From: Endozoicomonas sp965199185
GTDB taxonomy: Bacteria > Pseudomonadota > Gammaproteobacteria > Pseudomonadales > Endozoicomonadaceae
Length of the DNA stretch: 64,000 nucleotides
Assembly: GCA_965199185.1 (NCBI GenBank)
Contig: CBDAQW010000037.1
Span: 310,001-374,000 of the forward strand
Direction: 5' to 3'
Made by a program: the position numbers and the translations under genes. Numbering within the stretch: position 1 is the stretch's first letter; every line of letters starts with the position of its first letter. Under the pieces are notes generated by a model. That model saw nothing but the letters and a program-made list of their open reading frames with translations. It did not search any database and was not told the origin of the DNA. Below are positions 52,488 through 61,692 of this stretch, piece by piece.

Positions 52488-55028
52488 ATGAAGATAAACT
52501 CCTTTTGCTTAGCTGTACTGGCAAGCATTCCCCAAGCAGTGCTGGCGCAGGATAAGGCGGTAGAGTTGGGGGAGATCGATATCGTAGATACCGTTGTTGA
52601 AGCTGAAAAACCGACAGCTACCGATGCTATTTATGAAAGTTATGATCCTGTGGATACAGGTGTTTCGGTCATCAATCAACAAACCATTGAAAACAGTAAT
52701 GGTGGAGGCATCGACACTACTGAATTGTTGCAGACTCTGCCATTTATACAGATGGACGTGAATAAAGATAAAGTAACCAACGAAGATATTCAGTCCATTC
52801 GTCCATCGGACTTTTCTATTTCTGGCGGTAACTATTACGACAATAATATTATGATCGATGGGGTAGGGGCCAATTCGATTCATGATGTGACCAGCAACCG
52901 ATACGATTCTGTTGATTATGTTGCCGGGCAAACGTCACAAACTCTGTATATTGATCCGAGCCTGCTGGGTAATCTAGAAGTTCTGGATTCTAATGTATCT
53001 GCAGAGTATGGCGACTTTGTTGGTGGTGTCGTGAAATACGATGTGCGACAGCCAAAAGATGAATTTGCCATGAAGCTGAGTGCAGGCTATCAGTCTGACA
53101 GTATGGTTAATTACAAGATTGATAATGGCACTCTCAAAGCAGGTGAGGTTTTGGAAAAGCCTCCTGAATTTGAAAAATATACGACGTCCGTCAGTTTCGA
53201 CCTGCCTGTATCTGAGCAACTGAGAATATTAACTTCTTATACTCAAGCAGAGTCGACCGTTATTTATACTGCCGACGAATCCTATGGCGGTCGTAAATAC
53301 CCTAACGCCGATAAGTCTCAGAATTACCTTGTTAAAGCAGTTTATGATTACAGTGAAGACCTGATACTGGAAGGGCAGGTGCTTTATAGTCCTTACGAAA
53401 GTGAGCGCGAGCAGAAGAACCGATACAAAAACTTTACCACTCACGATTCTAATGGGTTGCAGACTTACCTTTCTGCTAAAGGGTTTAGTGGTGAGACTGA
53501 ATGGAGTTCTAAACTGTCTATGATGCAGAACGACTCCAGCCGAAAGTCTCCGGATACTCTGTATCGCTGGAAAGGGAGTGTTAAAAATGATGATAGTGAG
53601 AAAAGATATCTCTTTGACTGGTGTTACTCGTCAAACTGCTATGAAGGAGGGTATGGTGACCTGGAGCAGAAGCAAACAGATTACACCTGGAATTTTAAAG
53701 CATCTACACCCTTCATGTCTGGTGATGTTAACTATGGTTTCGAGTGGAAAACAATCGTAGCTGAAAAAAACCGTCTTAATGATTATACCTCTTATTCTTC
53801 CTCAAAAGTGCCAGATGTCACAGATGAATTTGATTGGAAATGGGAGTGGAATTGTTCTCCGGTTGATCCTTCTTGTAAGCCTTATAATGCTGCCACTTCG
53901 TACACACATTACGCAGCCTATGATTCAAAAGTCACCTTAAATAGCCAGGCTTTATGGACAGAGTATTTTAAGGAAATTGGCTCTTGGTCAACTCGGTTGG
54001 GTGTTCGCTATTCACATGATGATTTTCTGGATAATCACAATCTTTCCCCTCGAATTACTACAGCTTGGGAGTTTATGGATGAAACTTATCTGACTCTCGG
54101 TGCAAATCGATACTATTCCAGAAATATGGTTAGCTATGCGCTTTATTCTAAAAATCCTGATTATGTGACCTATAAGCGGAGATTAGATACTTCAGAGAAT
54201 GGTCAGAATGTTCGTGATGTACCAGAATGGGACAATGGAACGATAAGGACACGAAGTAAATTCGGTGAGTCTACTCTGGACACACCATACAGCGATGAGT
54301 TTACAGCAGCTTTAACCATACCAACCGTATTGACTGGTAATTTGCGACTGAAAACAGTGTTGAGGAAAAACAAAGATCAATTTGCAAGCAGTGCTGAGCT
54401 TTGTGCGAGAAAAGCTACAAACGGTAGAGGTATAGACTGTCGTCATGAAATGACCAATGATGGCAAATCGGATTACATGGGCTATGCAATTGAGTGGTCT
54501 GGAAGCTATAAAAATCATTTCTTTAATGCCAATGTGACCTGGTCAGAAACAAGTAATAATGGGCATGTCGATTATTTTGATCAAATCGATCCATCTGAAG
54601 CAGAAGAGAAGGTTTGGTACGACGGCAGGCTGATCACTATGGAGGAGTTCTACAAAATCCAGGGTCGCCAAAACTTTGCGGCACCATTTCGGGCATCTGT
54701 ATCCTGGTCAGGCAACTGGCTCAATAACAGGTTATTAACCCATGCGGTAGTTCATTACCGTGGAGCTTACAAAAGCCTCAAAAAAACGGGTGATGAAGAA
54801 AATGTCGACGGAACCGATTACGATGTTTATGGCATAGTAAAACGTAAAGATTTCACTACCGTAGACCTGAATACCAAATATTTGTTTATTGATCACACTG
54901 ATTATCAGGCTACCGTTGAGTTGAAAGTCAAAAACTTGTTCGACAAGCTGCCTCATACGGATACGCAAAGTAAACAACGCTACCAAAAAGGCCGCTCTTA
55001 CTGGATAGGTCTGACTTACACCATGTAG
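52488..55028 (+). CDS. TonB-dependent outer-membrane receptor
   Basis: 846 residues from the ATG at 52488, with a signal peptide (about 1-20, ending VLAQ). The plug domain has IDTTELLQTLPFIQ and SISGGNYYDNNIMIDGVGAN, followed by a long barrel (about 185-846) ending YQKGRSYWIGLTYTM. Extracellular loops contain cysteine pairs: WCYSSNCYEG, WNCSPVDPSC and ELCARK...GIDCRHEM. The substrate is unknown. Pairing with the M16 protease, SbmA-like permease and TonB favours an iron-containing protein or peptide ligand. Confidence 0.95.
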   Translation: MKINSFCLAVLASIPQAVLAQDKAVELGEIDIVDTVVEAEKPTATDAIYESYDPVDTGVSVINQQTIENSNGGGIDTTELLQTLPFIQMDVNKDKVTNEDIQSIRPSDFSISGGNYYDNNIMIDGVGANSIHDVTSNRYDSVDYVAGQTSQTLYIDPSLLGNLEVLDSNVSAEYGDFVGGVVKYDVRQPKDEFAMKLSAGYQSDSMVNYKIDNGTLKAGEVLEKPPEFEKYTTSVSFDLPVSEQLRILTSYTQAESTVIYTADESYGGRKYPNADKSQNYLVKAVYDYSEDLILEGQVLYSPYESEREQKNRYKNFTTHDSNGLQTYLSAKGFSGETEWSSKLSMMQNDSSRKSPDTLYRWKGSVKNDDSEKRYLFDWCYSSNCYEGGYGDLEQKQTDYTWNFKASTPFMSGDVNYGFEWKTIVAEKNRLNDYTSYSSSKVPDVTDEFDWKWEWNCSPVDPSCKPYNAATSYTHYAAYDSKVTLNSQALWTEYFKEIGSWSTRLGVRYSHDDFLDNHNLSPRITTAWEFMDETYLTLGANRYYSRNMVSYALYSKNPDYVTYKRRLDTSENGQNVRDVPEWDNGTIRTRSKFGESTLDTPYSDEFTAALTIPTVLTGNLRLKTVLRKNKDQFASSAELCARKATNGRGIDCRHEMTNDGKSDYMGYAIEWSGSYKNHFFNANVTWSETSNNGHVDYFDQIDPSEAEEKVWYDGRLITMEEFYKIQGRQNFAAPFRASVSWSGNWLNNRLLTHAVVHYRGAYKSLKKTGDEENVDGTDYDVYGIVKRKDFTTVDLNTKYLFIDHTDYQATVELKVKNLFDKLPHTDTQSKQRYQKGRSYWIGLTYTM

Positions 55029-55082
55029 TCATTTGGCTTTATTCGTTCAATGTGAGGTTGTCGAACTTTGCTGAATGTGTTG

Positions 55083-55111
55083 TCGGCTTCTGCCCTTCGG
55101 GCGGAAACCGA
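55083..55111. repeat. REP-like hairpin repeat downstream of the receptor gene
   Basis: TCGGCTTCTGCCC, loop TTC, GGGCGGAAACCGA. Full copy, the reverse complement of the copy at 2524-2552. It lies between convergent genes and can act as a 3' end hairpin. Confidence 0.8.
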
Positions 55112-55121
55112 CCTACGGTTG

Positions 55122-56267
55122 TCACCATGCTGCAGCACTGGACGACCCTCCAAACCCTCCGCCTTCCGGGTCATCCCAGTCTCTTTTGAAGAAATCAGGG
55201 TCTCTGAACTGATGGCAATAATCCGGTGGCATTCCATAAGGCATTGTTTGCATATCAGGTAAGACATGCTCTGGAAACTGAGTGGCAGGCATCATGGATA
55301 CGGGTTGATTAACAGCGACTACCCTTGCCGGAAGATTAAAGTAGGTGCAGCCGCCCACTTCATACATGGGTTCAACGGTGTAGTAGTACATCGGAGTCGG
55401 AACGACTTGAAGGCTCGTCGAGGCTACCTGTTGTGACCTACTGAATGAGCTGCCTGCATCTTCTGCCCGGGAAGAATGAGCTTGTTCAGATTCTCTATAT
55501 AATTGTCGAGTACCGGTGATTTCCGCAGCAATGGTATAGTCACGCGGAATTTCATTTGGTGGTAAGTAGAAACCTTCGAGTATGCGTGGTAATAAAAATG
55601 CTGTCAGAGTCGCTTCGAGAAGATGAAATATTGAGAGATTATTTTGTTTTTGAAGACAGCCGATTTTACGGTTTTCAATATCTGATCCTTGATAAAGGAA
55701 TAGATTGCTTCTATGGAAGCTGGCGTATTGAAAGTTATCTGGGTACCTGCGGTGGAACTTAATGTGTGTACCATAGAAGCAATTCTTGTTCTTTTTGAAT
55801 TCAGGGGTAGTAAGAGACTTAATGTCAGGCAGTTTAAAGTTGCCATGCATCTTTTTAGAGTGTGTAGCCCACAAAGCAGGTTGGTTTGTAATCTCTAACA
55901 TTGCATGTACTAGTGGGTTTCCTGGCCGATGAATAGGCGTTTTTTTTAGTCTGACAGCATGTTTTGCAGGGGTAATTTTAAAATAGACATTTTGGCCTAA
56001 AGGCCCAACTCTGAAGTCAATGTTCAGTTCTCCGCCGTTTAACTCTGAGGGCATGCTTGTATTTTTTGCAGTGTATGTCTGTAAATTAACACGGAGAGAC
56101 ATCCTTTGATGATGATGATCTATAGCAATGGCACCAATTACTTCGAAAGGCTGATTCTCTACTTCTGTATCCATGATTTGAAGTATCAGATAGTTCCAAT
56201 GAGTAGCAAAAGCTGGTTTTGAGTAAATCATCCACAAAGCCAGGCAAAGACCGAAGCGTACCAGCAT
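55122..56267 (-). CDS. Unknown exported protein, 381 residues
   Basis: Signal peptide about 1-21 (LCLALWMIYSKPAFA). The mature part has no family I recognise. Parts worth noting: a Ser-rich central section (about 275-300), the stretch MYYYTVEPMYEVGGCTYFNLPARVV, and a C-terminus rich in Gly, Ser and Ala (DDPEGGGFGGSSSAAAW). Together with several Met/Pro-rich parts this suggests a periplasmic or surface protein with flexible tail. It sits next to the receptor gene but on the opposite strand, so the link is not shown. Confidence 0.65.
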   Translation of the reverse strand: MLVRFGLCLALWMIYSKPAFATHWNYLILQIMDTEVENQPFEVIGAIAIDHHHQRMSLRVNLQTYTAKNTSMPSELNGGELNIDFRVGPLGQNVYFKITPAKHAVRLKKTPIHRPGNPLVHAMLEITNQPALWATHSKKMHGNFKLPDIKSLTTPEFKKNKNCFYGTHIKFHRRYPDNFQYASFHRSNLFLYQGSDIENRKIGCLQKQNNLSIFHLLEATLTAFLLPRILEGFYLPPNEIPRDYTIAAEITGTRQLYRESEQAHSSRAEDAGSSFSRSQQVASTSLQVVPTPMYYYTVEPMYEVGGCTYFNLPARVVAVNQPVSMMPATQFPEHVLPDMQTMPYGMPPDYCHQFRDPDFFKRDWDDPEGGGFGGSSSAAAW

Positions 56268-56446
56268 TAGGAGTCATCCTTTCATATTTTATTTAATGGC
56301 GTTGCAAGAATAGTCAACATCAATTAAAAGTCCATTAATTAATTTGAGGATGAATAGGTTTCAATCATTGCTTCGTCGTTAAAATCAGAAGCGCCTTTTG
56401 CACTGTCAGTTTCCATTTTGCCTTCAGTGGAAAAAAAGCATTACCT

Positions 56447-57007
56447 TTACCGACTCCAAATAAACGCCGCCAACACTCCGGCAACAACACCAAATAAATG
56501 GCCTTCCCAGGATACATAAGGCGTTGTCGGAAGTACGCCCCATATCATGCCGCCGTATCCCAGCATCACAAACAGGCTGATGAGCAACAGCTTAAATTTT
56601 TTAGCAAGAAATCCAGCCACAATCAGATAGGCAAAGTATCCGTAGATCACACCGCTGGCACCAATATGCATGGCTTCACGCCCCAACAGCCAGACTAACA
56701 CTCCTCCGGCAATAATGACCCACAGGCTGACCAATAGATAGCGAAGAAAGCCATGCACCATCAATAGAAAACTGAATACCGCTAAGGGGAGGACGTTAGA
56801 AAGGAAATGTGTAAAACTGCCGTGTATAAAAGGAGCCGCTAAAATTCCCGGTAAAGAGTAAAGCTGCCTTGGCACAATGCCGAAAGTGTTTAGTGATCGC
56901 CCAGTGGCAATATTCAGCACTTCAACAGCAAACAGTAAGCTGATTACAGCCAGAATGATGTTGATCCTGTTGCTGACTGGAATGGAATAACGACGCTGTT
57001 TTGGCAT
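56447..57007 (-). CDS. Rhomboid-family intramembrane serine protease
   Basis: 186 residues, six hydrophobic segments. The catalytic serine lies in HIGASGVIYG (about 112-121) and the His in WEGHLFGVVAG (about 167). The HFLSNVLPL motif with Asn (about 65-75) is also present. It is a short, minimal rhomboid (GlpG-like core without cytoplasmic domain). Substrate unknown. Separated from uvrA by 130 bases with a long hairpin repeat. Confidence 0.9.
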   Translation of the reverse strand: MPKQRRYSIPVSNRINIILAVISLLFAVEVLNIATGRSLNTFGIVPRQLYSLPGILAAPFIHGSFTHFLSNVLPLAVFSFLLMVHGFLRYLLVSLWVIIAGGVLVWLLGREAMHIGASGVIYGYFAYLIVAGFLAKKFKLLLISLFVMLGYGGMIWGVLPTTPYVSWEGHLFGVVAGVLAAFIWSR

Positions 57008-57078
57008 ATAGCTCCTGATAGTTTGGGTATGACCTTTTTACTTAATTTCCAGGTGTTGAGAAAGGTTCAATTGTTGGG

Positions 57079-57123
57079 GTACTGTAGGTAGGCATGTCCT
57101 TCGGGCATACCGACCTACAGTAC
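57079..57123. repeat. 45-bp hairpin downstream of uvrA
   Basis: The outer arm GTACTGTAGGT pairs with ACCTACAGTAC and the inner arms meet around a TTC loop, with a few mismatches. It resembles the other REP-like repeats but with a different inner sequence (GGCATGTCC / GGGCATACC). It lies 15 bases after the uvrA stop. Confidence 0.75.
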
Positions 57124-57137
57124 TGTCTACAATATTG

Positions 57138-59960
57138 TTAAAGCATAGGCTGTAAAAAACGACCAGTGTGAGACAGTTCAATATTGGCAATATCTTCCGG
57201 TGTGCCTGTGGCAATAATTTGACCGCCACCATCACCCCCTTCAGGGCCGAGATCGACAATCCAGTCTGCGGTTTTAATCACATCCAGATTATGCTCAATC
57301 ACCACTACGGTATTACCATGATCTCGCAGGCGATGCAGAACCGTTAACAATTGCTGAATATCATGGAAGTGCAAACCGGTGGTCGGTTCATCCAGAATAT
57401 AGAGTGTCTTGCCGGTATCGCGCTTGGACAATTCTTTTGCCAGCTTAACCCGCTGAGCTTCACCACCAGAAAGTGTTGTGGCGTTTTGTCCGAGGTGAAT
57501 ATACGACAGACCCACATCCATCAGAGTTTGCAGCTTACGATTAACGGCTGGAATTGCACTGAAATACTCAACGGCATCTTCCACTGTCATTTCCAGTACT
57601 TCGTGGATATTTTTACCTTTGTATTTTACTTCCAGTGTTTCCCGATTATAACGCTTGCCCTTACAGACGTCGCAGGGCACATAAATATCCGGCAGGAAGT
57701 GCATTTCAACTTTGATAACCCCATCCCCCTGACAAGCCTCACAACGACCGCCTTTCACATTGAAACTGAAACGTCCGGGTTTATAACCTCGGGAACGCGC
57801 TTCCTGAGTACCGGCAAAGAGTTCTCGGATGGCGGTGAAAATCCCGGTATAAGTAGCAGGATTTGAGCGTGGGGTTCTGCCGATCGGGCTTTGATCAATA
57901 TCAATACATTTGTCGAAATGATCAATGCCACTCAGCTTTTTATAAGGCGCAGCGGTTAATGTCGTTGCTTTATTCAGGGCAGTAGCAGCAATAGGGTAAA
58001 GTGTGCTGTTAATCAGCGTTGACTTACCGGAGCCGGAAACCCCGGTAATGGCTGTCATAACGCCTACCGGGATTTCCAGTGTGACGTTTTTAAGGTTGTT
58101 ACCAGAACAGCCTGTCAACTTCAGCGTCTTCTTTTTATCAATCGGTGTACGTTGAGCTGGAACAGCAATTTCTTTTACACCAGAAAGGTACTGACCGGTG
58201 AGCGATGCCTCTGTATCCATCACTTGTTGAGGTGTGCCCTGAGCAATTACTGCACCACCATGAACACCAGCACCCGGGCCAATATCAATCACATGGTCAG
58301 CAGAGCGAATAGCGTCTTCATCGTGTTCGACGACAATGACCGTGTTTCCAAGATCACGCAAGCGGGTCAGCGTATTCAGCAGTCGTTCATTGTCACGCTG
58401 ATGCAAACCGATACTCGGTTCATCAAGAATGTACATAACCCCTACAAGACCTGCACCAATCTGGCTGGCGAGGCGAATTCGCTGGGCTTCACCGCCTGAT
58501 AAGGTATCGGCGCTGCGATCAAGCGTTAGATAGTTCAGACCTACGTTGACCAGAAAGCTCAGACGCTCACAAATCTCTTTGAGAATTTTGCTGGCAATTT
58601 CGCCACGATGACCCGGTAATTCGAGCGCATTGAAATAATCCAGTGCTTTTTCTACCGGAAGTTTTACCAATTCTGGCAGAGTTTCATTTTGAACAAAGAC
58701 ATTTCGGGCTTCTTTACGCAGGCGTGTTCCCTTACAGCTCGGGCAATGTTGAGTACTCAGGTATTTGCTAAGTTCTTCTCTGACAGACTGCGATTCGGTA
58801 TCGCGGAAACGGCGCTCAAAGTTAGGAATAATGCCTTCAAAACGATGACGTTTATGATACACATCGCCCCGATCATTGACGTAGTTAAAGTCAATCTGCT
58901 CATCCCCTGAGCCGTGCAGAATAATTTCCTGTTGTTTAGCGGTCAGGTCATCAAATGGCGTATCAATATCAAAATCGTAATGGGCTGCCAGTGACTTCAA
59001 CAGATGGAAATAATAAACACTGCGACGATCCCAGCCACGAATAGCGCCTTCTGCCAGGGTTAATTCGGGATGATGAACAATACGATCCTGATCAAAAAAC
59101 TGTTTTACCCCCAGCCCATCACAGGTGGGGCAGGCACCGGCAGGATTGTTAAAGGAGAACAGGCGAGGCTCAAGTTCATTCAGGCTATAACCGCATTCCG
59201 GGCAGGCGAAGCGAGCGGAAAAAACTATATCATCACCGGCCTCATCATCCATGTATGAGATAGAGGCCAGACCATCGGTGAGTTCCAGTGCCGTTTCAAA
59301 AGACTCAGACAAGCGGAGCTGTAGGTCTTCACGTACTTTGAACCGATCAATCACCACTTCAATAGTGTGTTTCTTTTTCTTGTCCAGAGCGGGTGGGTGA
59401 TCAAGGTCGGTAACAATGCCGTTGATGCGAGCCCGGATAAAACCATTGCTGCGCAGTTCATTAAACACATGCAGGTGCTCACCCTTACGAGCACGAACTA
59501 CCGGTGCCAGTAACATCAGTTTCGTGCCTTCCGGCATGGCCAGTACCTGATCGACCATCTGACTGACAGTTTGGGCTTCCAGTGGTAGGTGGTGAGTAGG
59601 GCAGTGGGGGATCCCGGTTCGGGCAAACAATAAACGAAGGTAGTCGTAAATTTCGGTGATAGTACCGACGGTGGATCTCGGGTTGTGGCTGGTGGACTTT
59701 TGCTCAATAGAAATAGCCGGTGACAAACCTTCAATATGGTCAACATCCGGCTTTTCCATCATAGACAAAAATTGTCGTGCGTAAGCAGACAAGGATTCTA
59801 CATAGCGACGTTGCCCTTCAGCATATAGGGTATCGAAGGCAAGGGAAGACTTGCCTGAGCCTGACAGGCCGGTGATGACGATCAGGCTGTCCCTTGGCAT
59901 GTCCAGATCAATATTTTTCAGGTTATGGGTTCTGGCGCCCTGAACCGTAATTTTGTCCAC
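57138..59960 (-). CDS. uvrA: UvrABC excision nuclease subunit A
   Basis: 940 residues from the GTG at 59960, preceded by GGAG; this start gives the standard MDKITVQGARTHNLKN N-terminus. ABC-type ATPase finding DNA lesions for nucleotide excision repair. Walker A motifs: GLSGSGKSS (about 31) and GVSGSGKST (about 640). ABC signatures SGGEAQRIRLA and SGGEAQRVKLA. Zinc fingers CPECGYSLNEL...CPTC and CEACQGDGV...CDVC. Both nucleotide sites appear intact. Monocistronic. Confidence 0.97.
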   Translation of the reverse strand: MDKITVQGARTHNLKNIDLDMPRDSLIVITGLSGSGKSSLAFDTLYAEGQRRYVESLSAYARQFLSMMEKPDVDHIEGLSPAISIEQKSTSHNPRSTVGTITEIYDYLRLLFARTGIPHCPTHHLPLEAQTVSQMVDQVLAMPEGTKLMLLAPVVRARKGEHLHVFNELRSNGFIRARINGIVTDLDHPPALDKKKKHTIEVVIDRFKVREDLQLRLSESFETALELTDGLASISYMDDEAGDDIVFSARFACPECGYSLNELEPRLFSFNNPAGACPTCDGLGVKQFFDQDRIVHHPELTLAEGAIRGWDRRSVYYFHLLKSLAAHYDFDIDTPFDDLTAKQQEIILHGSGDEQIDFNYVNDRGDVYHKRHRFEGIIPNFERRFRDTESQSVREELSKYLSTQHCPSCKGTRLRKEARNVFVQNETLPELVKLPVEKALDYFNALELPGHRGEIASKILKEICERLSFLVNVGLNYLTLDRSADTLSGGEAQRIRLASQIGAGLVGVMYILDEPSIGLHQRDNERLLNTLTRLRDLGNTVIVVEHDEDAIRSADHVIDIGPGAGVHGGAVIAQGTPQQVMDTEASLTGQYLSGVKEIAVPAQRTPIDKKKTLKLTGCSGNNLKNVTLEIPVGVMTAITGVSGSGKSTLINSTLYPIAATALNKATTLTAAPYKKLSGIDHFDKCIDIDQSPIGRTPRSNPATYTGIFTAIRELFAGTQEARSRGYKPGRFSFNVKGGRCEACQGDGVIKVEMHFLPDIYVPCDVCKGKRYNRETLEVKYKGKNIHEVLEMTVEDAVEYFSAIPAVNRKLQTLMDVGLSYIHLGQNATTLSGGEAQRVKLAKELSKRDTGKTLYILDEPTTGLHFHDIQQLLTVLHRLRDHGNTVVVIEHNLDVIKTADWIVDLGPEGGDGGGQIIATGTPEDIANIELSHTGRFLQPML

Positions 59961-60048
59961 TGCCTGCTCCTCTGCGTGGGCAATTGAGTAGCCGATCAGT
60001 ATAAACAAACAGTGAGCTGTGTTGTATTTTATTTGCCAAGAGTATCAG

Positions 60049-60168
60049 TTACCTGGATTCAGGCTTTTTCCTGACATCCTTCAAAATAAATCCGATGACA
60101 CCCACAACCACAACAGTGGTTGCGGCAACCACGAGAATGCCAGCAATAACGACGGTATCTAAGTACAT
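60049..60168 (-). CDS. Small single-span membrane protein, 39 residues
   Basis: Too short for usual gene calls. The frame encodes an acidic start (MYLDT), a 22-residue Val/Ala/Gly-rich helix (VVIAGILVVAATTVVVVGVIG) and a basic end (FILKDVRKKPESR), so it should sit in the inner membrane with the C-terminus in the cytoplasm. It is between lacI-type regulator and uvrA; GAAGGG lies 10 bases before the ATG. Function unknown. Confidence 0.55.
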   Translation of the reverse strand: MYLDTVVIAGILVVAATTVVVVGVIGFILKDVRKKPESR

Positions 60169-60265
60169 AATCAGCCCTTCATTTTTGTTGTTGTACGACT
60201 ATTCATCAGGATACGCCCGGGAAGGGTTGGAGAAGTTGATCTGGGTCAACTTCTCCAACATTCAG

Positions 60266-61267
60266 TTAGTGTCGTTTACTGACGGTATCACCAGGCATAA
60301 GTCTGGGTTCAAAATGCAGGTGTTCGGGTTTGGGCAGTTTGTCATCAAACAAAGACATGGCCAGCTCTGCTGCGGCGACCCCCATATCAAGAATCGGGTA
60401 ATGACCCACACTGAGCACCGGGCACAGATACTGAGCCAGGGTTCCGTCGCCGATACCGATGACAGACATATCGCTGGGGATATTGATTTTCCGATCTTTC
60501 AGGGCTTTTATAACGCCAGCAGACATAATGCAGTTGTAGGCAAAGATCGCAGAAAAGTGTTTATTCTTATCCAATAGCTCAATGGTTGCCTTATACGCAT
60601 CTTCGAGCGTTGACGGCGCTGAAATCATCAAATCAGGATCGGGAATAATACCGCTCGAAGCAAGTGCATCTTGATAGCCCTGTTGCCGTTCTGCGCTGTC
60701 TACCTCGGAGTTACTTGCCATAATCGTCGCAATTTGACGATGACCATTGTCCAGAAGGTGCTGACAGACCATTTTTCCTATCATGCGATTATCAATGTCG
60801 ATGCAGCGGTCCTTAATATCAGGAATCTGTCGGTTAATTAGTACCGTTGCTGGGTGCTGTTCCAGTAGCTCCATCAACTGATAGTCAGTTAACACTTTGG
60901 AATGAATAATCAGGGCATCACAGCGACGATTAATCAGCGATTGAATAGCGGCTCGTTCCAGCTCGGCATTCTGATGCCCGGCACACATGATTAGTTGTTT
61001 GTTGTATTGATGAGCCACGTTTTCAATGCCTTGCATCATCTGTCCGAAAAAAGGCTCAGACAAATTGCCGACGAGCACACCAATCGTGTCAGATTTGTTG
61101 GATACCAGCGCTTTGGCAAAGGTGTTGGGCTGATAATTCAGCTCTTTCATTGCTTTGAGTACAGCTTCACTCTTTCCCTTAGCAACACCGGCACTGTTAT
61201 TTACTACTCGGGAAACGGTTGAGATAGAAACCCCCGCCAGCTTCGCGACATCTTTTATATTTGCCAC
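60266..61267 (-). CDS. LacI/GalR-family transcriptional regulator
   Basis: 333 residues. The N-terminal helix-turn-helix NIKDVAKLAGVSISTVSRVVNNS and hinge (YQPNTFAKALVSNKSDTIGVLVG) are typical. The sugar-binding domain has GIENVAHQYNKQLIMCAG and VIGIGDGTLAQYLCPVLS. It is likely a sugar-responsive repressor; the nearest match is to the GalR/GalS-type group. No sugar gene is adjacent (galM is 50 kb away), so the target cannot be told. Confidence 0.9.
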   Translation of the reverse strand: MANIKDVAKLAGVSISTVSRVVNNSAGVAKGKSEAVLKAMKELNYQPNTFAKALVSNKSDTIGVLVGNLSEPFFGQMMQGIENVAHQYNKQLIMCAGHQNAELERAAIQSLINRRCDALIIHSKVLTDYQLMELLEQHPATVLINRQIPDIKDRCIDIDNRMIGKMVCQHLLDNGHRQIATIMASNSEVDSAERQQGYQDALASSGIIPDPDLMISAPSTLEDAYKATIELLDKNKHFSAIFAYNCIMSAGVIKALKDRKINIPSDMSVIGIGDGTLAQYLCPVLSVGHYPILDMGVAAAELAMSLFDDKLPKPEHLHFEPRLMPGDTVSKRH

Positions 61268-61692
61268 TGTTTAACTCTGTACGAATAAATAAAATGAAAT
61301 ATTGCCTATTTTCTCGTTAAATATACTTGCGTTGAGTCAACAAAGCACCCTGTGTCATAAGGAATGACTCGCTATTTTGAGATGCTTTTCAGTACATGGC
61401 TCAATGAAAGTGATGACTAGCCATCGGTAAATTCGGTTTCATATGGTTATCCACATGAGATAGGATGTGCCTTATATTTTTAACCCGGTGTGTGACTTTT
61501 AACTTCAATATGGCTATCCATGCCACGTGGATCCCGTACAGTCCCTGTACGGGATGACAGCAGAGTGCACAAAACCTCTACTAGCTGTCATTCTGTACAG
61601 GGAGTGTACAGAACCCATAAGCCACGGATTGGCAATCTACGAGATAAAAATCACACATCGGGTATTTTTATTGATTCTTTCCCGGAGGAAAC
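61268..61692. other. 425-bp gap upstream of tatA, holding a hairpin repeat block
   Basis: Contains no gene. Two copies of ATATGGYTATCCA lie at 61441-61453 and 61508-61520. A double hairpin fills 61531-61613. GGAGG at 61685-61689 is the ribosome site of tatA. Confidence 0.6.
61531..61613. repeat. Double hairpin, probable MITE/BIME-like unit
   Basis: Hairpin one is ATCCCGTACAG, loop TCC, CTGTACGGGAT (61531-61555). Hairpin two is TTCTGTACA, GGGAG, TGTACAGAA (61591-61613). Between them ATGACAGC (61554-61561) pairs with GCTGTCAT (61584-61591), making an outer cruciform. Both hairpins share the core TGTAC, so they are related units in opposed order. Confidence 0.7.
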
